From the IMG/VR virus record IMGVR_UViG_3300009149_000340, positions 1-21,641 of that record: DNA of 21,641 nt. One strand, given 5' to 3'. Position numbers and translations under genes: made by a program. The stretch is from a virus. Numbering within the stretch: position 1 is the first letter of the stretch; each line of letters begins with the position of its first letter. The notes beneath the pieces were generated by a model. That model searched no databases, was not told the origin of the DNA, and saw nothing but the letters and a program-made list of their open reading frames with translations. Positions 8,075 through 16,200 of this stretch are shown here, piece after piece.

Positions 8075-11000
8075 GGAGGTAATTCTGGAATTTTAATGTT
8101 TTGTTTCTCTTGACAACGGGACCTGTTTGAATACCAACAACACCTTTTGTAGTAATAGCATCATATGATTGGAGTTTATTTCTCTCTGACAGTAGGAGTC
8201 TTCCCCAACTGTATTCTCCATAAAAATCACTATATCCAAGTCCTGGTATTGTTAATCCATTAAAACTGGATACGCTAACAGTAACTCTAGTTACAACTGT
8301 CACGCCAAGACCAATCGCACCTGTTGTTGCAGCTCCTACACTAACAACTCTATAGATGTTGTCTAAGAATGAGGTCCCAACTCCAACAATAGAATTATTT
8401 TCTCCTAAAGAAGTAACACCATTTCCAACATTAGAGTTATATACAATGAAATAATAACCGGTATCAATCCCACTTCTAGTTGTATATGAGGTAACATCCG
8501 AATTTCTTAAAGATGAATATTGTGGAATGACCAAATCAAATGTGATTCCAGTTACAGCAGTTCCAACTGATGTTGTTCCAATTCCGGTAATAATTCCAAA
8601 ATCTCCCTCATACGAAACAATAGTATTATCTTCTTTGGTAAAGGTTGGTGGACTAATTAATACTACAGGAGGATTTGTGCCAGTGTATCCAATTCCAGGT
8701 GATGTTATCGTTACACTTGAAACCGTTCCACCAACAGAAATATTTGTTGTTGCAAGTGCTCTAGCAGTTGTTCCAAGACCAATTGGATTTTGAATATTAA
8801 CTTCTGGGTTTGTTGAATATCCAACTCCACCTCCAGAAATCTTAACAGATGTTATTGTACCTGCAATAGAAACTATAGCAGTTGCTGCTGCAGAAACTTT
8901 ATCAGTGTTATTAACAATAACAATTTCTTTTTGAAATCCTACATTAAGTATATTTTCATTTGTTGGATTAAAGAAAGGTCTAACATTATCAACAAAAACT
9001 ATAGTAGATCCTATACCAACACTTTGAATTAAATATGCTGATGGAGCAATAAGAGGTTCATACAATTCTCTTGATTTATTTATTACTCGACCATCAATAA
9101 TTCTATCTTCAGTTTGTCTGCACCACTCAACAGGTCTATAAAGAGTGCTATCTTCAGAGAGACCTGGACCATAATAAACTGTTGTATCAGCTGAATTAGA
9201 AGAAACAACTTCTGTTACTGTTCTTGCAGTTTGTTGTAAAAATGATTTTTGATTAAGAGAATTAGCATATTCAATTGTTAAATCATCCCCCTCTTTTACA
9301 GTGTTAATTATTTCTACATCAACAACATCAGTACCACCAGTTCCTTTATAAAAAATAAACTTAACTGTATCGCTAGATTTTGGAGCTTCGTCAAATGTTA
9401 TACTACTTCCACCAGTAAATGTATAAGATTTTCCTGGAACTTGAAGAATATCATTAATAAAGATTAAAAGTGTGTCTTGAATAGTAATATTTGATCCTGC
9501 TCTTGCTTGAATTGAGAATCTATTGCCATTACTACTAATTGGAAAAGTTTTTCTATTTCCATTAAAAAGACTAGAAAAATCATCTAATACTTGAAGTTGT
9601 CCGATAGACCAAGCAGAGAATGAATCTTTATCAACTCCTAATATTGTGGTTTTAAACTCTTTAAAGTTTGCACTTGAAGTCGTTGGAATTCCAGTCAATC
9701 CTCCAATAGGAACTGTTAAAATGTGTCCAACACCGTATCCATAACCCGTATTTGTAATTTCAAAGTCAATAACGCTAGATCCTTGTCCAACAACAATATT
9801 AATTTTTCCTTGAGCTCCTCCGCCACCAGAAGATTCTGAACTATAAACTAATGGAATATTTACATATGAAAGTGGTGGATCAATTACAACATATGGTGGG
9901 TTAGTTGAAGTATATCCAACACCTGGATTCGTAACAGCAATACTAACAATATGTCCATTACTAACAACAGCGGTTCCAATAAATTCAATGTTTGGAGTTT
10001 CTCTAGAAGAAAGTGCAACACCAACACGAACAGTTTGAACACCAACTCTATATCCAGAACCACTATTTCCAATACTTACTAGTGATATTGTACCTGCAGC
10101 AGAAACAACTGCAGTACCACCTGCGCCTATAAGTGGTTGATATCCAAATCCTTCGGTTGACCCAACAGAAACAATTACTCCTCCAACAGGAATATTTGCA
10201 TTATTTGGATCATAAGCAACGGAACTTGCTGTTCCTGTAAATGAAATTGTTGTAATTCCAGATGCTTCATTTAAAGTATAATCATATGCTAATTCTGGTC
10301 CTTGGAATATACCATTAATTAAAACAATTGCATTATTAGTTGCTACTCCGATTACATTTGAGTTATTAGATGTAAGTCTGAAGTTTTTTTCTTGTCCAGT
10401 AAACTTTTGAGAAATATCATCAAAAAGATAATTTGTAGCATAAGATTCATTTGTTCCGTCTTGAACTCCTGAGCGTGTAAAGACTCTTCCATTAAAACTT
10501 GATGACGTAGAAATTCCAATCCAATCTCTATATTGTGGAGGGTCTGTTATAGTACCAATCGGATTATTTCCATATGGTGCTTCAATAAAATTAATTATAT
10601 TATCAACAATATTATAGTTTCCATCAATTTTTGTTACCTTTGCTCCAGTAGAGTGTCCGGCAAGAGCAGTTCCAAGCCAAGATCTGGCAACTTTAATTGC
10701 ATTTGTGCTTCCAATTCCAACACCAAGAATTTTCATAATCTCAGTATCTATTTGAACATAATCAGCGCCAAAGAAGGATGTTATTCCAACAAAATATGCA
10801 ATATCTTCTGTAACAAGAAGTTCTCTATCTAAGGATGTTGTAATTGAAGTTCCAACAATTGGAGATTGTATAGCATTATCAATTGATATTAAAACTTTTT
10901 GATTTTGATTTTTTGAAGTTAGACTATGAGATGTTCCAATACCAACAGAGATAATATCTAAAGGCACCGGAATTCTCTTAAGAGCATTTTCTGCAGTTGC

Positions 11001-13214
11001 TGCAAATTTTATCTTGCTTTCACTAATTTTAATTACATATACAGATGATGGAAGTTTATCTGTACTTCCAAATCCAGTGATTGTTGTTGTTGCTATACCT
11101 ACACAATTAGTGGTAATTCCAGTTTGAGGTGCGTATGAAACTTCTTCACCACTTACAAAGAAGTGATTTGGGAGAATCAGTGAATCATCAGCAATGCTAA
11201 TAATAGTGTTGTCAGATCCATCAAATACTCTCTTGAAAATTGGATTAGTTTTGTGAGTTAAATTAAAATCTTTTTTAATAGTGGCTTCAGTTCCAGTATA
11301 AACAACAAATCCACTATCAATAGAGGCATTATTAAAATCTTTATATGCTTGTCCAGATACATTTTCAGTAATCCTAAGGGCATGTGTTAGAGTTTTAACA
11401 TGAAAATTGTTTGTAGTGCTTGGTGTAAATGTTAATTCAGTAGTATCTCCAGTTCTCCTTCCACCAAAAGTTCCTAATCCAGAAGAAGTTTCAATATTAC
11501 CATATTCCGTTAAGTAAATTTCATTGTTGTCGTCTAAGATTATAATCTCACAAAGTTGATGTTTATTGTTTGTGGTATCAGATACTTGAACCAAACAATA
11601 TGCAGCATCATAATCATTAAAATAACTTGCAACACCAACAGTAGTTGCAGATCCAATAGTTGTTGATTTTGCAGTAAGTTCTCCATATGACATTGCAAAT
11701 GTGCCAAGTCCTGTATATGCCTCAGACGAAATTGCAACTACAACGGTATTAAGTTTAGCAGTTACAATTCCAACTGCAGGTGTATAATCAATTTTAATAT
11801 TGGAACCAGAAAAATATGGATGATACGTTCCAAGACCAGAAGAAGAAAATGCATCTGAAGAATGTACACTTAACTGTCCATATTCTAACATTTCAATTTT
11901 TGTTCCATCATGTATAAGATTTAATTCTTCGTATTCACATCTACCATCATTGGCTTCAATATTAACCAAAATTTTCGCAGATCTTGTTCCAGAAGAAGTT
12001 GTTCCAACTCCTGCTAAAGTCACCATTGTTTGTGCAATTGCTCCATTAGCAAGAATGCTAGAAGTTGCAATACTAACTAGTGCGCCAGGGAATCCAGATG
12101 CACCAGATACCCCTATCGTGGTGCTTCCAATTGAAGCAAGGTTTGTTGTACCCATATCAAGCGTATCAATGTTGTATGCAAGTGGAACAACATTATAATT
12201 GTTTAGAGTATATTTAACAGGATAAAACAGAAGAACTCCCTCAGCACCATCAATGACATAATCAAAAGAACCAAGATCAAGAACAGATTCGACTCTTCCA
12301 TACTGATTAATCATTGAAACACCACGGCCGATGTCATTTAACACACTTACAATCATTATTTGTCTTTCACGATTGTAAAGTCTATCTCTTACATATACGA
12401 TGAATTTTTGTGCTCTTCCATCTTCAAGTCTTTTTCTAAAAACTTCTGTAAATGGAGTAGTTCTTGGATTATTATTAAATTCTCCACTAATATCATCAAT
12501 AGTTAATACTCTATTAGAAATTGACTCTGCATAGTCTGTTAAAATACGTGTTTTAAAAATTATTTCATCGGAAAATGCAAGAGTATTATTTGTCAAATAA
12601 GTTTCAGAAACCAAATCAAAATTAGGAACACAATTTAAATCATAAGAACTGATTAAATCAACTATAGTTGTTGTTGTTCCTGTAGGGCGGAGTGTCAATG
12701 AATTTGCTGATAATAAAGGAAGTTGAGATTCTACTTGAAGATTACCAAATTTTTTAAATCCAGATGTATGGTTTAAAGAACTTACCGCATCATTCCACTC
12801 TTCATACGGAACTTTTGATTTAATTGAATATGAAAAATTTTGATAATAGTCATTATCATGAATTCTTTGAAGTTCATTATTTAAAAATCCTGTTGAATAT
12901 TCCCAACCATTTTCAACTATAGAATAATAATCCAAATCATAATTAGATGTAAAAGATACAACCTCGCTTATTAAACCTGCAGCACCAGTTTGTGGTGAAT
13001 TGATTATTTTTCCAGTTACGAATGTATCAATAGTTTCAACAACAAGGTAATTATTGTCCCGATCCCAATCAAAAACAATTCCTGATGATTTTCCATCAGT
13101 AACTTCATCAGATTTAAAAAACTCATTGACTTTTAAAATAGGATTAAATTGTGGAAAATATTTTTCAGGAACTAATGTTGCAGATGAAGTTTGTGTGTCA
13201 AAATTACCTGGATA
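8070..13214 (-). CDS. 7: Continuation of the gp7-like wedge protein in the -1 frame (C-terminal ~1714 residues)
   Basis: The frame is open from just after TAG 13217-13215 to TAA 8072-8070. The only plausible initiation codon near the front is TTG 12935 (1621 residues), but convincing protein precedes it (YPGNFDTQ, VPEKYFPQF, VFDWDRDNNYLVV), so I do not accept it as a true start. About 30-65 residues after that TTG come DNDYYQNFSYSIKSKVPYEEW and HTSGFKKFG, resembling T4 gp7 SRSYYVMKIKSNLP...W...HPVGFG. This ties the fragment to the same protein as the upstream frame. Further along are two internal duplications (11375-11945; 9340-10425), two GxGY blocks and the conserved-looking end CRQTEDRIIDGRVINKSREL ... 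YGEYSWGRLLLSERNKL. Adding one base makes 20218-8070 exactly 4050 codons including the stop. As sequenced it has no good start or ribosome binding site of its own. Confidence 0.85.
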   Translation of the reverse strand, partial: YPGNFDTQTSSATLVPEKYFPQFNPILKVNEFFKSDEVTDGKSSGIVFDWDRDNNYLVVETIDTFVTGKIINSPQTGAAGLISEVVSFTSNYDLDYYSIVENGWEYSTGFLNNELQRIHDNDYYQNFSYSIKSKVPYEEWNDAVSSLNHTSGFKKFGNLQVESQLPLLSANSLTLRPTGTTTTIVDLISSYDLNCVPNFDLVSETYLTNNTLAFSDEIIFKTRILTDYAESISNRVLTIDDISGEFNNNPRTTPFTEVFRKRLEDGRAQKFIVYVRDRLYNRERQIMIVSVLNDIGRGVSMINQYGRVESVLDLGSFDYVIDGAEGVLLFYPVKYTLNNYNVVPLAYNIDTLDMGTTNLASIGSTTIGVSGASGFPGALVSIATSSILANGAIAQTMVTLAGVGTTSSGTRSAKILVNIEANDGRCEYEELNLIHDGTKIEMLEYGQLSVHSSDAFSSSGLGTYHPYFSGSNIKIDYTPAVGIVTAKLNTVVVAISSEAYTGLGTFAMSYGELTAKSTTIGSATTVGVASYFNDYDAAYCLVQVSDTTNNKHQLCEIIILDDNNEIYLTEYGNIETSSGLGTFGGRRTGDTTELTFTPSTTNNFHVKTLTHALRITENVSGQAYKDFNNASIDSGFVVYTGTEATIKKDFNLTHKTNPIFKRVFDGSDNTIISIADDSLILPNHFFVSGEEVSYAPQTGITTNCVGIATTTITGFGSTDKLPSSVYVIKISESKIKFAATAENALKRIPVPLDIISVGIGTSHSLTSKNQNQKVLISIDNAIQSPIVGTSITTSLDRELLVTEDIAYFVGITSFFGADYVQIDTEIMKILGVGIGSTNAIKVARSWLGTALAGHSTGAKVTKIDGNYNIVDNIINFIEAPYGNNPIGTITDPPQYRDWIGISTSSSFNGRVFTRSGVQDGTNESYATNYLFDDISQKFTGQEKNFRLTSNNSNVIGVATNNAIVLINGIFQGPELAYDYTLNEASGITTISFTGTASSVAYDPNNANIPVGGVIVSVGSTEGFGYQPLIGAGGTAVVSAAGTISLVSIGNSGSGYRVGVQTVRVGVALSSRETPNIEFIGTAVVSNGHIVSIAVTNPGVGYTSTNPPYVVIDPPLSYVNIPLVYSSESSGGGGAQGKINIVVGQGSSVIDFEITNTGYGYGVGHILTVPIGGLTGIPTTSSANFKEFKTTILGVDKDSFSAWSIGQLQVLDDFSSLFNGNRKTFPISSNGNRFSIQARAGSNITIQDTLLIFINDILQVPGKSYTFTGGSSITFDEAPKSSDTVKFIFYKGTGGTDVVDVEIINTVKEGDDLTIEYANSLNQKSFLQQTARTVTEVVSSNSADTTVYYGPGLSEDSTLYRPVEWCRQTEDRIIDGRVINKSRELYEPLIAPSAYLIQSVGIGSTIVFVDNVRPFFNPTNENILNVGFQKEIVIVNNTDKVSAAATAIVSIAGTITSVKISGGGVGYSTNPEVNIQNPIGLGTTARALATTNISVGGTVSSVTITSPGIGYTGTNPPVVLISPPTFTKEDNTIVSYEGDFGIITGIGTTSVGTAVTGITFDLVIPQYSSLRNSDVTSYTTRSGIDTGYYFIVYNSNVGNGVTSLGENNSIVGVGTSFLDNIYRVVSVGAATTGAIGLGVTVVTRVTVSVSSFNGLTIPGLGYSDFYGEYSWGRLLLSERNKLQSYDAITTKGVVGIQTGPVVKRNKTLKFQNYLP
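8650..8890 (-). repeat. GxGY beta-repeat modules in gp7-like protein (block 5)
   Basis: Units AGTITSVKISGGGVGYSTNP and GTVSSVTITSPGIGYTGTNP, each followed by a V-x-I-x-x-P strand and an alanine-rich linker. These are the best-conserved copies in the window. Confidence 0.78.
9340..10425 (-). repeat. Duplicated 'DD-S-F-G ... NG-Q' tail-fibre-like module in the gp7-like protein
   Basis: Copy 1 (10425-10225) reads FDDISQKFTGQEKNFRL, then AIVLINGIFQGPELAYDYT and ITTISFTG. Copy 2 (9590-9340) reads LDDFSSLFNGNRKTFPI, then LLIFINDILQVPGKSYTF and SITFDEAP. This 60-70 residue module (DDISSQFNG..., then a V-L-N-G-V-x-Q-E-P-G strand) is one I know from many phage tail and fibre proteins. A GxGY block lies between the two copies. 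Confidence 0.75.
9870..10130 (-). repeat. GxGY beta-repeat modules in gp7-like protein (block 4)
   Basis: Units AGTISLVSIGNSGSGYRVGV and GHIVSIAVTNPGVGYTSTNP with PPYVVIDPP. The second closely resembles the second unit of the block at 8650-8890 (SVTITSPGIGYTGTNPPVVL). Confidence 0.75.
11375..11945 (-). repeat. Internal domain duplication in the gp7-like protein (two ~65-residue copies)
   Basis: Copy A (11945-11730) runs CEYEELNLIHDGTKIEMLEY, G-LGTYHPYFSGSNIKIDYTP, then KLNTVVVAI. Copy B (11565-11375) runs LCEIIILDDNNEIYLTEYGN, GLGTFGGRRTGDTTELTFTP, then VKTLTHALRI. The order of the motifs (x-E-x-x-x-L/I-x-D-x-x-x-I-x-L/M-x-E-Y-G, G-L-G-T, I/L-x-F/Y-T-P) is the same in both, with a linker of about 55 residues. 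Confidence 0.72.
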
Positions 13215-16200
13215 CTACCAGCATTTACATAATCACTCATGCTATATGTTACAATTCCAACTCCTCCACCAAGATTTGGATGAATTTTAGTTATGGTGAA
13301 TAATGAATAATTGTAAGAAGATGAATTATATCCCCTTCCAGTTGATCCAACACCAACGCTTGCCCCTTCAACTAAAATTTTGTCATTAACAGACAATGGG
13401 AAAGAATCACTATATTGTGTTTTCATTACTGCAGTTACTTCTTTAGTTGAAGTATTGTAACTTAAAGTAGAAACTCTAATTCCATTTGGATTTTCTACTG
13501 GTAGAATTGTTGGTAAAGTGTTTGATAGTTTAAAACTATTTTTAATTATTTCTACCTTATCTTTACCCAAAACATACTGCAAATCCACATCATCAATTAG
13601 ATTCTTTGTTTTACCATCAAGAACCACAAGTCTTGGTGATATAGTATATCCAATTCCAAATGATGAAATTCCAATGTAATCAAATCCCGTCAAAGGTTCA
13701 ATTTTCAAGACTTGGGGGATGCTAGCACCTGGTTTAAGAGTTAAATCTGATGAATAATCAAATCCAATATTTTCTATTTTAGTGGTTTTAATTTTTCCAA
13801 TTGTTTCACTTGATGCTTCTAATATTGCACCAGTACCATAAGTAGAAGTAACTGTTGTAATTCCGGGTACTTTTGAATAACCTTTTCCTTTATCGCTAAT
13901 TTTTATAGATGCAATAGATCCAAAAGAATTGAAAGAGTTTGTTGTATAACTTAATTGAGATTGTGTTGAATCATAAGAACTAGATTCCGGATATTTGTTT
14001 AAATTATATGAAAAAGTATTTTGAGTGTAATTTGAAACAGTGAATTTTCCACTATAATTACTATTTTTAATTATAATTTGATTATTTAAATCAACACTAT
14101 CATCAACAACAATTTCTTTATTGCCCAGTAAATTGTCTGATGTCCTAATGGGAACAAGTTTATAATAAAGAATGTTTGGAGTGTTTTCATTAACTTTAAA
14201 GTTAACCTTTGCATCGGGAGTGACTCCTATTATTCCAGTTTGAGAAATATCAAATGTAGATTCTATGCCACTAGTTTCATATCTTTGAGTAAAAAGGTAG
14301 TCTCTATAAAATTCAAGAATAAATCCAGGATACTTAGTACTACTTTGGGTGTAAGATAAAGAAGAATCGTTAAGATTAAAGGAAATTGTAGAATTTCTAT
14401 AAAAAGTTAATGGGGGGTTTACTGGAGAAATTGTTCCAGAAGATTGGGTAGATATATCAACAAAATTGGGAATAGATTTTTTAACTTCAAATTTATTATT
14501 GGTTAATTTAATATTATCTGTATCTACAACATAAACAAAATATTCTTTATCATTTTGCAATCCACCGGCAGGAGAAGATGAATTGTGAATTATTTTTTGT
14601 CCAGTAATTAAACCATGACTATTCAAATAAATTGAATTTGAAGTTGTTCCAACGCCAGCAGCGGTAAAACTTAAATCCGTCGATAATAGTTTTCTATTTG
14701 GAAGATTGTATTTAAAAGTTACTGAAGTGGAAATAGATGGGTTGACACTGATTTCTATATTATCCCCTAACAATAAACCATGAGTTGCAGCTGTTGCAAC
14801 TGTCACAACATTTTTTTCTATATTGGATTTGATAACGTTGGGATAAGATATTTTAAAACTATGATGTGTTCCTGTCCCCAATCCAACAAAATGTAAAAGT
14901 CCTTGGTGAGATGTTGTGGATCCAATTCCTACAAAAGTTCCGGTAGTGCCAAGACCAACGCGAACAGTAGAAAGTCCAATGAGATCATTACTTAATTTTG
15001 CAACATATAAAGTAGTATTGTTTATAAGATTGTGAGTTGTTCCTCCACCAACCGTTGCTACGCCGATAGTGCTTCCACCATTAATTTGATAAGTTATTTC
15101 ATCTCCAGTAGTTAATTTATGATTTTCTAAGTAAATTGATCTTGTTGGTATGAAAATTTGAGTAATGCCTGCCCCAGGATTTGCAAAGAATAGTGTTATG
15201 CCTATTCCAACTCCTACATTGGTTCCCAAACCAACAGATTCTTTAGGATCGAAATAATATTCTTTGTTTATCTTGTCATCAAAAGTTGTTTTATATCCAA
15301 CATTAATTGTAAACTTTCTTGGCAACTCCTTTATAGATGTAGTTGCTGTGTGAGCTGCAGATACGGACCCCTCAACTTGCCTTAAAACTCTAATTCTTGA
15401 GGAAAGTCGATCAATATTTAAAACTTGGATTTTTTCCGTTCCAATTCCTAAAATATCATTTTCTCTGATGTTTAAAGAACTAAGATTGCTAGAAATAGAA
15501 AAATAAGTTACTATGCCTGTTACACCAGTCGTAGAAACTCCCGTAGACAAATTTAATATATTTGTTGTAACCCCAACAGAATATATGCCTTCAATTAAAG
15601 ATGATGTAGTCGAAACACCAGAAACAATCACAGTATCATTAACTTTAAGATTATGTGGTGCTGTATAAACACCTACAAAATTACCATTTCCATTTAATGG
15701 ATAAAATTCAACATTTAAAAGTTTTGTGTTTGCAACACTAATTGTCCCGACACCAACTCCTGATAAACGAGAGACCTTTGCAGAAGCAGAAAATCCTTTA
15801 GTTGCATTATTACTAAAAACAACTTTGTCATTTACTTGATACTTTCTTCCTCCGGTAAGTATTCCAATTGAATCTACAGACCCATTTTCAACAAATTTTA
15901 TGATAGAATTTTGATTTACATATTTGTAAGATTGATTTACGTATTCATATCCACTGTATTTTTTATCGAGAGAATATGGATATACATTTCTGATCCAATC
16001 ACTATTGTTTAAATCATAATCATTTTGATTTGAACTTTTTTTAGTATTAAATTCACTTGGTTTAGAATTAAATGAATTGCCAATCAAATATGGAAAACTT
16101 GGTTTTTTATAATTTTTAAATAATCCATCTGAGGAGGGAACAGGGTCAAAAGTTGCAAAATATGCATAAGTTCCATGTGGAAACTCTGGAGTAACACAAA

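Noticed and set aside
8527-8793. Plus-strand frame of 88 codons
   Set aside because: It lies antisense inside the gp7-like gene. Its Val/Pro-rich composition is the mirror of Gly/Thr/Asn-rich repeats, and it has no family resemblance.
10533-12198. Plus-strand frames at 10533-10832 and 11950-12198
   Set aside because: Both are antisense to well-supported gp7 coding sequence, with compositions typical of reverse reading of Ser/Thr/Asn codons.
12935-12935. TTG as the start of an independent 1621-residue gene
   Set aside because: Convincing protein continues upstream in the same frame to 13214 (YPGNFDTQ, VPEKYFPQF), there is no ribosome binding site, and the first in-frame ATG is nearly 200 codons further on. 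It is better read as the continuation of the upstream frame.
13199-13206. Programmed -1 frameshift at the AATTTTG run
   Set aside because: It does not fit X XXY YYZ in the zero frame, P-site re-pairing would be poor, and I see no downstream hairpin. A lost base is simpler, although recoding cannot be excluded from sequence alone.
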